Positions 45,077 to 54,200 of a stretch of DNA of 64,000 bases are shown piece after piece. The position numbers and the translations under genes were made by a program. Position 1 is the stretch's first letter. Each line of letters starts with the position of its first letter. The DNA is taken from contig NZ_WBJR01000001.1 of NCBI RefSeq assembly GCF_009296185.1, positions 124,001-188,000 on the forward strand, written 5' to 3'. Source of the stretch: Hydrogenovibrio sp. JE_KL2 (GTDB lineage: Bacteria; Pseudomonadota; Gammaproteobacteria; Thiomicrospirales; Thiomicrospiraceae). The notes under the pieces are model-generated. The model was not told the DNA's origin, did no database searches, and was given only the letters and a program-made list of their open reading frames with translations.

Positions 45077-45880
45077 TTAGATTGGTTTTCTGATTAAGCT
45101 TGCTAGGAAAATCAAGCTGGCAACCACTACGATGGATGGTCCGGCTGGGGTGTCCCACTGCATGGAAAACACTAGCCCAAAAACGATAGACAACAATGCA
45201 AATAGATAGCTGATGGAGAGCATCTGTTCTGGTGATTTTGACAGTCTGTGTGCGGCCGCCGAAGGAATAATCAATAAAGAGGTAATCAATAGAATACCGA
45301 CAACCTTGATTGCCAGCGCAATCAACAGTGCCAACAAAAGCGTATACATCAGTTGTACTGATTGCGTGCGAACCCCTTCAACCTGTGCCAATTCAGTATT
45401 CAAAGTGATATTGAGCAAGTCTTGCCAATAGCGCAAAAAGTAAAGTACAACAGCCACCAGTAGTACAGCCATCAAGATGATGTCTGTGGTGTTGATACTG
45501 AGAATATCACCGAAAAGATAACTCATGATATCGATCTGGATATGGTTCTGGAAGCTGAGAATCACTAGCCCCAAGGCCAAAGTGCTATGTGCCAGTAACC
45601 CTAAAAGCGTGTCAGACGATAAGGCGGTTTTTTTCGATAAAAAGAAAATCGATAACGCAATCATCACAGAAGTCAACATGACAGCCAATGTCAGGTTGAG
45701 TTGTAAGAGAAGCCCTAAACTGACGCCCAATAATGCCGAGTGTGCCAAGGTTGCACTGAAATAGGATTGGCGCTGCCAAACCATGAAAACACCTAGCGGC
45801 GTGGCGATAGACGCTACCAATAAGCCGCCCAATAATGCAAGAACCAGAAACTCAGGTGGGTGTAATAGAATATCGATCAT
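45077..45880 (-). CDS. znuB: Zinc ABC transporter permease
   Basis: Inner-membrane subunit of the ZnuABC importer, 267 residues with about eight hydrophobic helices. The family region VGILLITSLLIIPSAAAHRLS is visible in outline near residue 200, with the N-terminal LLGGLLVASIATPLGVFMVWQR start. Its ATG overlaps znuC by four bases. Zinc rather than manganese specificity is inferred from the His-rich ZnuA nearby. Confidence 0.93.
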   Translation of the reverse strand: MIDILLHPPEFLVLALLGGLLVASIATPLGVFMVWQRQSYFSATLAHSALLGVSLGLLLQLNLTLAVMLTSVMIALSIFFLSKKTALSSDTLLGLLAHSTLALGLVILSFQNHIQIDIMSYLFGDILSINTTDIILMAVLLVAVVLYFLRYWQDLLNITLNTELAQVEGVRTQSVQLMYTLLLALLIALAIKVVGILLITSLLIIPSAAAHRLSKSPEQMLSISYLFALLSIVFGLVFSMQWDTPAGPSIVVVASLIFLASLIRKPI

Positions 45881-46701
45881 TTCAATAGTCCATGAGTATG
45901 GTCGCAGGTATCGCCATGGTGGTGTTCATAAATCGCGATTTCATCGAATTCCTGACCGAATAGATTTTTAAAAGCAGGAGACTCGCTAACGGTTTGAGGG
46001 TGCCCTGAGCAGCAGATATGTTCGTTCAAACAAAGCACTTGATGGGTGCTTTTCATGACGATATGCAGGTCATGACTCACCATTAAAATGCCGCAATGCA
46101 AGGTATCTTTAATCTCATTGATAAGGTGGTAGAGTTCAACTTGACCTTGCAGGTCTACACCTTGTACGGGTTCATCCAGCACCAACAAGTCCGGCTTACG
46201 GATTAACGCGCGCGCCAGCAAAACGCGCTGCATTTCACCGCCGGACACTTTTTGGATGGGCGTGTTCAGTAGTTTTTCCAGCCTCAGAAGTGACACGGTT
46301 TGCATCAGCTCTGTGGTAAAATTCGCTTCCGTTTTTTGGCTAGAAAAAAAGTGGGGTTTGCGTAATCCCAGTTTGAGAAAACGGGCAACGGTCATCGGCA
46401 AAGAAGCATCGACTTGAATTTTCTGAGGCATGAATCCGATAGACAGGTGAGGTGAACGCCAAATTTTCCCGAGAGTGGGTTGAATCAGATCAATCAGGAT
46501 TTTCAGTAAAGTGGATTTTCCCGCACCGTTTGGACCGATTAAGGTCGTGATCTCATTCCGCTTTAGCGTGAGGTCGATATTTTGCAATACACGCTTTTCA
46601 CCGAAGAAATGGGTGATATTGGTTGCTTGCACCAGAATTTCATTGGTGTTAATTTTGGAAAGATTAAGGGATGCGTTCATAGCGACTATTGTATGTGACA
46701 C
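45877..46701 (-). CDS. znuC: Zinc ABC transporter ATP-binding protein
   Basis: Cytosolic ATPase of ZnuABC, 274 residues. Walker A GPNGAGKST (about 57-65), signature VSGGEMQRVLLARAL, Walker B LLVLDEP and the switch His in MVSHDLH are all present. The C-terminal tail is unusual in being His-rich (EHHHGDTCDHTHG), which could bind zinc. It is divergent from znuA; the 72 bases between the start codons must hold both promoters. I could not see a clear Zur box there. Confidence 0.94.
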   Translation of the reverse strand: MSHTIVAMNASLNLSKINTNEILVQATNITHFFGEKRVLQNIDLTLKRNEITTLIGPNGAGKSTLLKILIDLIQPTLGKIWRSPHLSIGFMPQKIQVDASLPMTVARFLKLGLRKPHFFSSQKTEANFTTELMQTVSLLRLEKLLNTPIQKVSGGEMQRVLLARALIRKPDLLVLDEPVQGVDLQGQVELYHLINEIKDTLHCGILMVSHDLHIVMKSTHQVLCLNEHICCSGHPQTVSESPAFKNLFGQEFDEIAIYEHHHGDTCDHTHGLLK

Positions 46702-46773
46702 TTTATGTTCTGTGCACCAGATTTTATGAGAATATTAACCAATACGATTAAAAACCCGTTTGAGGATTTTGAG

Positions 46774-47709
46774 ATGAACAAGTTATTGAAGTCTATACTC
46801 TTGCCAGTGGCATTGATGCTGATGATGCAAGCTGCCGAAGCGGCAAGAGTTGTTGTGACGATTCCGCCACTGTTATCCGCCATTAAGCCTTTGTTGGGTG
46901 CGCAAGATAAAGTCACGGTTTTACTGACCAGAGGTCAATCACCGCATGGTTTTACCATGAAGCCGTCACATGCTTTAGCGTTACAACAAGCCGATATTAT
47001 TGTTACCGTAGGGTCCGGGGTGGATCAATGGGCGCAAAAAGCCATCGAGAACGCGAAGCAAAGTCATTCTGCTGAAGTGGTGAGAATGACGGATATCTCC
47101 GGCATGACTCTGATAGAGGGTGGGCATGATGGTGAAAAACATGGCTCGCATGATCACGCGTTGCATGAAGAACATCATGATGAAGATGGTGATGCGCTCA
47201 TGAACATCAACCCTCACCTGTGGTTGGATATTGGAAATATCGAGAAATTGGTTAAGGCTTTCAGTAATGCCTTGCAGAAAAAAGACGAGAGCCGTGCTGG
47301 AGAAATCGCCAACCAAACGAAAACATGGCTGGCCAAATTGCAAATGACGGATAACGACATCAAGCAACAACTGTCTCCAGTAAAGCAAGTGCCTTACTTG
47401 GTGCTTCATAACGCCTTTGTCTATTTTGAAAAACGTTACGGATTGAATAACAAAGGTGCGTTACATAATAGTGCCGAACGTAAAGCAGGTGTAAAACGTC
47501 TTGTTGATGTTGACGACATGATTCAGTCCGGCAAAGTGAAATGTGTTTTCCAAGAGCCTCAGTTATCGAACAAGCAGTTAACGGGATTGATCAAAGGTTC
47601 CAACGTCAGGTTGGGTACATTGGATCCTCTTGGTGACGGTAGTTTGGATACAGCGCAGTTCATGGAAAAGTTGACGCATCAATACCTGAGTTGCTTGGCC
47701 GCGAAATGA
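46774..47709 (+). CDS. znuA: Periplasmic zinc-binding protein ZnuA
   Basis: Cluster A-I solute-binding protein. The start at 46774 (MNKLLKSILLPVALML) gives a signal peptide with cleavage after AEA; GAGGA lies eight bases upstream. The longer frame from 46705 would bury the signal. Zinc ligands are expected at His in SPHGFTMKPS and in INPHLWLD. Between them is the His/Asp/Glu-rich loop (GSHDHALHEEHHDED) characteristic of zinc-specific members. About 311 residues. Its TGA overlaps the next ATG (ATGA). Confidence 0.94.
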   Translation: MNKLLKSILLPVALMLMMQAAEAARVVVTIPPLLSAIKPLLGAQDKVTVLLTRGQSPHGFTMKPSHALALQQADIIVTVGSGVDQWAQKAIENAKQSHSAEVVRMTDISGMTLIEGGHDGEKHGSHDHALHEEHHDEDGDALMNINPHLWLDIGNIEKLVKAFSNALQKKDESRAGEIANQTKTWLAKLQMTDNDIKQQLSPVKQVPYLVLHNAFVYFEKRYGLNNKGALHNSAERKAGVKRLVDVDDMIQSGKVKCVFQEPQLSNKQLTGLIKGSNVRLGTLDPLGDGSLDTAQFMEKLTHQYLSCLAAK

Positions 47710-48398
47710 GTTATGACGTTCTGCTACTGGGATTGCCAGGCTGTGGTAGAAATCGCTTTTCCCAAGCATTGATAGCGCATTGCCAAAAGCACCAGATGCC
47801 GACTCCAGTATGTATGAAAAGTCTTGAAGTTGGTTCGCAGGCAGAAAAGCGGGTTTGGACATTGATTGATATACGATCCGAATTGCATCATGTCGAGGCG
47901 GAGAGCTATTTGTTGGCTTGTCTTGCACAGAGTTCCGCGGTGGTATTCTTGTTTGCAGAATCGGCGGATTTAACGACACAAGCTTTCTGGCAGAATTGGT
48001 TAAAACGCCAAGGGATTGATCTACCCGTTTTGCGCTGGTTTTCGCAAACCTTTACGGATGATTGGCATTGGCAGTCGTTCGGTGATGACGTCTTAGTGAA
48101 TCAAAGTGCACTGCCAAAGTTGTCTTTGCAGAGCATGGCATTTGAGCTGGGCACTGTTTCCCTGGAGCACCTGTTGTTCGGCTTGGATTCGATCAAGCAG
48201 AACTTGGGTGTCGAGCTTTGGCGTGTGAAGGCTAGTGTACAAACTCAAGAGTATGTGAATCCTGTTTCGATAGAAGGCACGATTAATCGCTGGGATACCT
48301 ACGCTGCTGAACAAGCTACCGGGAAGCTGACAATTTTAGGAACGTCACTTGATAAAACTTTATTGACCGAGATTGTTGAAGCGAGCGCATTGGCATAA
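47706..48398 (+). CDS. CobW-like protein with degenerate P-loop
   Basis: A 230-residue protein coupled to znuA by an ATGA overlap. The N terminus looks like a P-loop NTPase (YDVLLLGLPGCGRNRF) but the Lys and Ser/Thr of Walker A are replaced (GRN). A Walker-B-like WTLIDIRS follows, and no NKxD guanine motif is seen. The C-terminal part (ELWRVKASVQTQEYVNPVSI, then EGTINRWDTYAAEQ) resembles the CobW C-terminal domain of metallochaperone GTPases. I infer a zinc-related role from context. It is shorter than CobW/ZNG1 proteins (320-400). GTPase activity is doubtful. Confidence 0.6.
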   Translation: MSYDVLLLGLPGCGRNRFSQALIAHCQKHQMPTPVCMKSLEVGSQAEKRVWTLIDIRSELHHVEAESYLLACLAQSSAVVFLFAESADLTTQAFWQNWLKRQGIDLPVLRWFSQTFTDDWHWQSFGDDVLVNQSALPKLSLQSMAFELGTVSLEHLLFGLDSIKQNLGVELWRVKASVQTQEYVNPVSIEGTINRWDTYAAEQATGKLTILGTSLDKTLLTEIVEASALA

Positions 48399-48449
48399 CG
48401 CATGGCATTTTTATGAGATGGGTTTTTTAATCGAAAGCACCCTGAAAAC

Positions 48450-48478
48450 TGGACAATAAAACAATAACCGACTAAAAT
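48450..48478 (+). promoter_or_regulatory. Promoter of the suf operon
   Basis: TGGACA (48450-48455), 17-base spacer, TAAAAT (48473-48478), 32 bases before the sufB ATG. The -10 box is inside the IscR-type site. Confidence 0.6.
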
Positions 48479-48488
48479 ACTCGGATAT
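48464..48488. promoter_or_regulatory. IscR-type (Rrf2 family) operator over the suf promoter
   Basis: A 25-base site starting ATAACCGACTA and ending CTCGGATAT. It matches the type 1 IscR consensus (ATASYYGACTR-W3-YAGTCRRSTAT) at all but about three positions and covers the -10 box. This predicts repression by a cluster-bearing Rrf2 protein. No iscR-like gene is in the window. Confidence 0.7.
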
Positions 48489-48510
48489 TAAATTAGAAGT
48501 TGTAGCACCT

Positions 48511-50004
48511 ATGTCAGAAGCGACTCAATACGAAGAGATAAACGACCTATTAAGCAAGAAAACTGGTTACAAAGAAGGCTTTGTAACTCAGACAAGCGTT
48601 GAAACCTTTGAGAAAGGAATTAGCGAGGAGGTCGTGCGTGCGATTTCGGCGAAAAAGAACGAACCGGAATGGATGCTCGAATTTCGTTTGAAGGCCTATC
48701 GTCATTGGTTGACGATGGAAGAACCTCATTGGGCGAAAGCCAACTACAATCCACTGGATTACCAGGATTACAGTTATTATTCGGCACCTGAGTGTTCTGC
48801 GTGTGGTGGCGATACCTGTGCGGCAGATGAAGCTAAAAAGGCTGAAATTGCCGAGATGGATTTGGAAGTCGCTAAAGCCTTCGCTGCACTGGGAGTGCCG
48901 ATTGTCGGGAGTGAAAACGAAAATACCAATATCGCGGTAGATGCGATTTTCGACTCGGTTTCAGTGTCAACCACCAAGCGCGAAGAGTTGGAAAAGCTGG
49001 GCATTATCTTTTGTTCGTTCTCCGAAGCGGTTCATGAGCATCCAGAACTGGTTCAAAAGTATTTAGGAACGGTTGTTCCCTATCATGACAACTATTTTGC
49101 GGCGTTGAACTCCGCAGTGGCGTCTGATGGCACTTTTGTTTACATTCCAGAAAACGTTCGTTGCCCGATTGATCTATCGACTTACTTTCGTATCAATGAA
49201 GCGAAAACAGGGCAGTTTGAACGTACTATTCTGATTGCCGATAAAAACAGCTATGTCAGTTATCTTGAAGGGTGTTCCGCGCCTGTTCGCGATACTTACC
49301 AGCTCCATGCTGCGGTGGTAGAAGTGATCGTACTGGATGATGCCGAGGTGAAATACTCTACGGTGCAAAACTGGTATCCAGGCGATGATGATTGCGAAGG
49401 TGGTATTTTGAATTTTGTAACCAAACGCGGTATTTGCGAAGGGAAAAATTCAAAACTGTCTTGGACGCAAGCCGAAACCGGTTCTGCCATTACTTGGAAA
49501 TACCCTAGCTGTATTTTGAAAGGCGACAACTCAATCGGCGAGTTCTACTCGGTTGCGCTGACCAATCGTCGTCAGCAAGCGGATACAGGAACCAAGATGA
49601 TTCACATTGGTAAGAACACGCGTAGCACGATTATCTCTAAAGGGCTGTCTGCCGGTAGATCGGATAACACTTACCGTGGTTTGGTGAAGATTTTGCCGTC
49701 AGCCGAGAACGCGCGTAATTTCACCCAGTGTGATTCGATGCTGATTGGCGACCAATGTGGCGCGCATACCTTCCCTTACATTGAAGTGGAAAATGCGACA
49801 GCGAAGATGGAGCATGAAGCAACGACTTCCCGTATTGGTGAAGACCAGTTGTTCTATTGCCAGCAACGCGGCATTAGCGAGCAAGATGCGATTTCCATGA
49901 TTGTGAACGGCTACTGTAAAGAAGTATTTAAAGAATTGCCGCTGGAGTTCGCACAAGAAGCGGAAGAATTATTGGCAATCAGTTTGGAAGGCTCTGTCGG
50001 ATAA
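48511..50004 (+). CDS. sufB: Fe-S assembly scaffold SufB
   Basis: Core scaffold of the SUF system, 497 residues. It has the family start ([30 protein letters not shown] in outline), the sulfur-accepting region YLEGCSAP, and the C-terminal core [28 protein letters not shown] and [15 protein letters not shown], with the Cys and Glu seen in SufB. First gene of sufBCDS; no sufA or regulator gene precedes it. Confidence 0.96.
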   Translation: MSEATQYEEINDLLSKKTGYKEGFVTQTSVETFEKGISEEVVRAISAKKNEPEWMLEFRLKAYRHWLTMEEPHWAKANYNPLDYQDYSYYSAPECSACGGDTCAADEAKKAEIAEMDLEVAKAFAALGVPIVGSENENTNIAVDAIFDSVSVSTTKREELEKLGIIFCSFSEAVHEHPELVQKYLGTVVPYHDNYFAALNSAVASDGTFVYIPENVRCPIDLSTYFRINEAKTGQFERTILIADKNSYVSYLEGCSAPVRDTYQLHAAVVEVIVLDDAEVKYSTVQNWYPGDDDCEGGILNFVTKRGICEGKNSKLSWTQAETGSAITWKYPSCILKGDNSIGEFYSVALTNRRQQADTGTKMIHIGKNTRSTIISKGLSAGRSDNTYRGLVKILPSAENARNFTQCDSMLIGDQCGAHTFPYIEVENATAKMEHEATTSRIGEDQLFYCQQRGISEQDAISMIVNGYCKEVFKELPLEFAQEAEELLAISLEGSVG

Positions 50005-50089
50005 AGACAGGTCAATATTGACGCTCGCAATCACAAGAATTTAGAAATGAATGGTCTGCATGAATGCAGACTGAATAGGGTTAAAAAAC

Positions 50090-50863
50090 ATGTTACTCAA
50101 CGTTGAAAATTTAAAAGCTGAAGTAGCCGAAGACGGCAAGCAAATCTTGAAAGGCTTGAATCTGCAAGTAAACCCAGGTGAAGTTCATGCCATCATGGGA
50201 CCTAACGGAGCAGGGAAAAGTACTTTCTCAAGCGTACTGGCGGGTCGTGAAGATTATGAAGTGACAGAGGGTACTGTTGATTTCGATGGTGAAGACTTGT
50301 TGGAAATGGACGCGGAAGAACGTGCTCGCAAAGGGTTGTTCCTTGCTTTTCAATACCCAGTTGAAATCCCTGGTGTCAGTAACAAGTTGTTCATGCAAAC
50401 TGCATTGAACGCCATTCGCGAAGAAAAAGGGCTGCCTGCGCTGGATATGTTCGACTTTGACGAATACGTGCAGGAAAAAATGGAATTGATGGGCATGCGT
50501 AAAGACATGCTTGAGCGTTCGGTTAACGTTGGCTTCTCCGGTGGCGAGAAAAAGCGTAATGATATTTTCCAAATGGCATTGCTTGAGCCGAAACTTTGCA
50601 TTATGGATGAAACCGATTCCGGTCTGGATATCGATGCTCTTAAAGTGGTTGCCAATGGGGTGAACTCACTTCGTGACCCGAACAGAAGCTTTATTGTCGT
50701 AACGCATTATCAGCGTTTGCTGGACTATATCAAACCTGATTTCGTTCATGTTTTATATGATGGGAAAATCGTTAAATCCGGCGGTTTTGAGTTGGTACAT
50801 GAACTGGAAGATCAAGGGTACGATTCCATTATCCAATCTCATGAAGCGCAGCTAGCGGGATAA
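50090..50863 (+). CDS. sufC: Fe-S assembly ATPase SufC
   Basis: ABC-type ATPase of the SufBC2D complex, 257 residues. Walker A GPNGAGKST (about 39-47), signature FSGGEKKRNDIFQMAL, Walker B CIMDETDSGLDID and the switch His in VVTHYQRLL. The GEKKRN signature is typical of SufC and differs from transporter ATPases. sufD starts five bases after its stop. Confidence 0.97.
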   Translation: MLLNVENLKAEVAEDGKQILKGLNLQVNPGEVHAIMGPNGAGKSTFSSVLAGREDYEVTEGTVDFDGEDLLEMDAEERARKGLFLAFQYPVEIPGVSNKLFMQTALNAIREEKGLPALDMFDFDEYVQEKMELMGMRKDMLERSVNVGFSGGEKKRNDIFQMALLEPKLCIMDETDSGLDIDALKVVANGVNSLRDPNRSFIVVTHYQRLLDYIKPDFVHVLYDGKIVKSGGFELVHELEDQGYDSIIQSHEAQLAG

Positions 50864-50867
50864 TTTT

Positions 50868-52169
50868 ATGGCGGCTGTGAATTCAATCAAACCTAGGAAA
50901 CAAAGCCCGGTAGCGCAAAAAGCGATTGAGCATTACATTGGCTTGTCTCAGAGCCTGAACGCGAAGACGCAAAATCAGATGTTGTCGGCCAAACGTTTGG
51001 ACGCGCAGAAAAAGCTTCAGGCACTTGGGTTGCCGATGCGTCGAGATGAGGATTGGCAGTACACTTCGCTGAACCACTGGATGCAAACCGCATTTGAGCA
51101 AAATCTACCAGGTTGGGGTAAGGTTAACCCAGACCAACTGAAAGCGATTTTGCCAATATTCGGAACGCACCGTTTTGTTTGGATTGATGGTGTCTTCTCC
51201 CAAGACTTGTCATGTGATTCAGCCAGTTTGCCATCAGGGTTGACGGTAGAGAGTGCGGAAATCACCAATGCCGATTTGGTGGATTCCAATCATGCCTTTG
51301 AACTGTTGCATGATATGTTGGCTGAAAATCGTACTAAAATCCGCGTTCAGAAGAATGTGGCAATCGAAAAGCCTGTTGAGTTGGTTTACATCCAGACTCA
51401 GCCAAAAAGTCTTGCGACCTTGAGCTTAGATGTTCAGGTTGAAGAAAATGCGCAGCTGACCTTGATTCAACAGGTGGTTTCTTTTGCCGATGAGCCTGTT
51501 TGTATCAACGGGGTGTTGCAAATGGAGTTGGCTGCACAGGCAATTTGTAAACAGTATGTGGTTCAGGATTTAAACACCAACGACTTCTATTTCAATAATC
51601 AGCACGTACATCAACAGGCATCCTCCGTATTTGACACCTTGTATGTCGGGTTGGGGGCAGAAGTGTCTCGCCATCAAAACACCGTGAACCTGTGTGGTGA
51701 GTATGCTGACGCTTCTCAAAACACTATTGCTTTTGGTAAAGGTGAGCAAACGATTGATTCGCGTACTGATACACAACATCTTGCGCCGCATTGTAACAGT
51801 CAGCAGCTACATAAATTTGTGCTGGATGAACAGTCCAGAGGCGTGTTCAACGGCATGATTTATGTCGCAAAAGGCGCGCAAAAAACGGATGGGCAGATGG
51901 ATAACAAGAATTTGCTCTTGTCCAACAATGCCAAGATGGATACCAAGCCACAGCTTGAAATCTATGCGGACGATGTGAAGTGTTCGCATGGTTGTGCGTC
52001 CGGCCAAATAGATGAAAACCAAGTTTTCTATTGTCAGGCGCGTGGTATACACCAACATGATGCCGTTCAACTGATTACCAAAGCATTCTTGCTAGAGCCT
52101 TTGGATAATGTGTCGAATGAGGCTATCCGTGACTGGCTGATGCAACGCGTCAGCAAGTTGCTAGCTTGA
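50868..52169 (+). CDS. sufD: Fe-S assembly protein SufD
   Basis: SufB paralogue completing the SufBC2D complex, 433 residues. The helical N-terminal half is followed by the beta-helix, with LCGEYADASQNTIAFG and the C-terminal KCSHGCASGQIDENQVFYCQ core (conserved His/Cys). A perfect copy of the 19-bp motif lies in the N-terminal part, translated as Q-N-L-P-G-W-G. Confidence 0.95.
   Translation: MAAVNSIKPRKQSPVAQKAIEHYIGLSQSLNAKTQNQMLSAKRLDAQKKLQALGLPMRRDEDWQYTSLNHWMQTAFEQNLPGWGKVNPDQLKAILPIFGTHRFVWIDGVFSQDLSCDSASLPSGLTVESAEITNADLVDSNHAFELLHDMLAENRTKIRVQKNVAIEKPVELVYIQTQPKSLATLSLDVQVEENAQLTLIQQVVSFADEPVCINGVLQMELAAQAICKQYVVQDLNTNDFYFNNQHVHQQASSVFDTLYVGLGAEVSRHQNTVNLCGEYADASQNTIAFGKGEQTIDSRTDTQHLAPHCNSQQLHKFVLDEQSRGVFNGMIYVAKGAQKTDGQMDNKNLLLSNNAKMDTKPQLEIYADDVKCSHGCASGQIDENQVFYCQARGIHQHDAVQLITKAFLLEPLDNVSNEAIRDWLMQRVSKLLA
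51100..51118 (+). repeat. 19-bp dispersed motif, copy 6 (inside sufD)
   Basis: AAAATCTACCAGGTTGGGG, full consensus match, same strand as the gene. Confidence 0.9.
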
Positions 52170-52196
52170 TCCTTTCTTAAGTGATTGCCCCTTTTT

Positions 52197-53426
52197 ATGA
52201 GTGATTCTATGAACGATTTTGCACAAATCCGTCAGCATTTTCCTATCTTGAAACAAACAGAGAACGGTCAACCACTGGTTTATTTAGACAGTGGCGCCAC
52301 CTCACAAAAGCCACAGGAAGTTATCGACGCGATTACTCGTTACTACACGCTTGAAAACGCCAATGTACATCGTGGTGTTTATGGATTGAGTGAAAGGGCG
52401 ACAGAGGCCTATGAAGGTGCCCGCGAGAAAGTCAGAAAATTCATGAATGCCGCTTCCATAAAAGAAGTGGTTTTTGTCCGTGGCACCACCGAGGCGATTA
52501 ATCTTGTAGCGGCAACCTGGGGGCGCGCAAACCTGAATCCTGGTGATGAAGTTATCATTACTGAGATGGAGCATCACTCAAATATCGTGCCTTGGCAGTT
52601 GTTGCGCGATGAATTGGGGATTCGCCTCACCGTGCTTCGCATCAATCAAAAAGGCGAAGTCTGTCTGAATGCATTGGAAAGCTTGCTGTCTGAGAGAACC
52701 AAATTGTTGTCTATTACTCATATGTCAAATGCACTGGGAACCATCAATCCGGTTAAGGAAATGACAGCATTAGCGCATAAAGTCGGCGCGAAGGTTTTGA
52801 TTGATGGTGCTCAAGCGGTGCCGCACATGAAGGTTGATGTACAAGATATCGGTTGTGACTTCTATGCCTTCTCCGCACATAAAATGTATGGCCCGACGGG
52901 TATTGGTGTGCTCTATGGTAAAGAATCTTTATTGGAAGCCATGCCGCCGTATCAAGGAGGTGGGGATATGATCTATTCCGTTACCTTCGAGCGAACGGAA
53001 TACAACGTTCTTCCTTACAAGTTTGAAGCAGGTACGCCCCATATTGCCGGTGGTATCGGCTTGGGAGCCGCGGTAGATTTCATGGCGTCCATCGGGCAAG
53101 ATAAAATCGCTGAATATGAAAACCAACTGTTGAAATATGCCACGGATAAATTGAAGGCGATTGATGGGCTACGCATTATTGGTGAAGCTGACAATAAAGG
53201 TGGCGTTATTTCGTTTATCGTCGATGGCGCACACCCTCACGATATGGCGACTTTGATGGATCAGGATGGTATCGCAGTGCGTGCGAGCCACCATTGCGCC
53301 ATGCCTGTGATGCAGCACTTTGATGTGCCTGCAACCGTTCGTGCATCACTGGGCGTTTATAATAATTTTGATGATATAGATCGTCTTGTCGCTGCAGTGA
53401 TCGAAGCTAGGGATATGCTGCTTTAA
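52197..53426 (+). CDS. sufS: Cysteine desulfurase SufS
   Basis: PLP enzyme that takes sulfur from cysteine as a protein persulfide for SufBCD. About 409 residues. The PLP lysine is in AFSAHKMYGPTGIGVLYG; the active Cys is in RASHHCAMPVMQHF, followed by RASLGVYNN. Other blocks are DSGATSQKP and ANVHRGVYGLSERAT. The start is not certain: ATG at 52197 or 52209, with no strong ribosome site. SufE/SufU, its usual sulfur acceptor, is not in the window; two unknown small genes follow. Confidence 0.95.
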   Translation: MSDSMNDFAQIRQHFPILKQTENGQPLVYLDSGATSQKPQEVIDAITRYYTLENANVHRGVYGLSERATEAYEGAREKVRKFMNAASIKEVVFVRGTTEAINLVAATWGRANLNPGDEVIITEMEHHSNIVPWQLLRDELGIRLTVLRINQKGEVCLNALESLLSERTKLLSITHMSNALGTINPVKEMTALAHKVGAKVLIDGAQAVPHMKVDVQDIGCDFYAFSAHKMYGPTGIGVLYGKESLLEAMPPYQGGGDMIYSVTFERTEYNVLPYKFEAGTPHIAGGIGLGAAVDFMASIGQDKIAEYENQLLKYATDKLKAIDGLRIIGEADNKGGVISFIVDGAHPHDMATLMDQDGIAVRASHHCAMPVMQHFDVPATVRASLGVYNNFDDIDRLVAAVIEARDMLL

Positions 53427-53520
53427 TGTCCTGTATTCTCAGGGTGATTTCGAGATTTTGGACTGATTAAAAGGTTTGGAGTATGATTGCTCTATAGAAG
53501 TTTTTTTATGGAGGAATGGT

Positions 53521-53733
53521 ATGGAAGAACTTAAAAAAACCGCCGAAACCATGATCAAGGAAGATCAATCAACCGGCTTAGCGGCAAAGTTTAAAACTGC
53601 TTGGGCCGAGCTAGAAACCTATCAAAAAGTTTTCCTTATCTTTGTTTTGATTGCCTTTCCGTTGGGACTAATTTTTCCACCTGTGATGGAAATCTTATTA
53701 TTGCCTTTCGCTTTCGTAACTTGTTCCGGTTAA
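53521..53733 (+). CDS. Small membrane protein, unknown function
   Basis: A 70-residue protein. ATG at 53521 with GGAGGAA ideally placed upstream; longer versions of the frame are not supported. The N-terminal half is a charged amphipathic region (MEELKKTAETMIKEDQ, then KFKTAWAELETYQK). The C-terminal half is hydrophobic (VFLIFVLIAFPLGLIFPP, then MEILLLPFAF), forming one long or two short helices. It lies 94 bases after sufS and 12 bases before the next small gene. I do not recognise a family. Confidence 0.75.
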   Translation: MEELKKTAETMIKEDQSTGLAAKFKTAWAELETYQKVFLIFVLIAFPLGLIFPPVMEILLLPFAFVTCSG

Positions 53734-53745
53734 AGGAGACAAGTG

Positions 53746-54066
53746 ATGTCAGATGCTTATGACTGGATTCGATTGGAATGTATTCCTCTTCCTGACAGTG
53801 GTTTTGATCCCTGTATCGTTTTTTGGAACCCGACAGAACAGAAAATATTAGGGGATGCGGCAGAGCAGATTCTAAAGTGGGTCAGAGAGGCAGAAGAACA
53901 AGGCTTTATCAGTACGCCAACGCTTAGTCACTTTGAAATTGTCAGCCCTTTAACGCAACCGTCAGAGCTGGCCGCTATTTTGGCGCAGTATTATTGGGTG
54001 ATTCCTGTTCCGGTGGAATCACCTGAACAATCAACCACTAACGATGATAACCCCGTACTACATTAA
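53746..54066 (+). CDS. Conserved-looking small soluble protein, unknown function
   Basis: A 106-residue, acidic protein with no membrane segment. AAAGGAG lies seven bases before the ATG at 53746; a GTG directly before it is an alternative start. Notable are DPCIVFWNPTEQKILG and a helical DAAEQILKWVREAEEQG, then a Pro/Thr/Asp-rich tail. It is the second gene after sufS and the last before murC. No family recognised. A Fe-S role could be guessed from position only. Confidence 0.7.
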   Translation: MSDAYDWIRLECIPLPDSGFDPCIVFWNPTEQKILGDAAEQILKWVREAEEQGFISTPTLSHFEIVSPLTQPSELAAILAQYYWVIPVPVESPEQSTTNDDNPVLH

Positions 54067-54200
54067 AAGTAACTTGCGCCGAATGATGCATTTCATTCAA
54101 CCTTAAGCTTAGGTTTTGGTTATCATATAGCGAAAAATAACACAAAGATAAACAACTCAAAACAGGCTATGCCTGTACCGGGCGAGATTCTACCCATTTT

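Noticed and set aside
46681-46773. Zur box between znuC and znuA
   Set aside because: Searched for the TGTTATA-type palindrome and found no convincing match.
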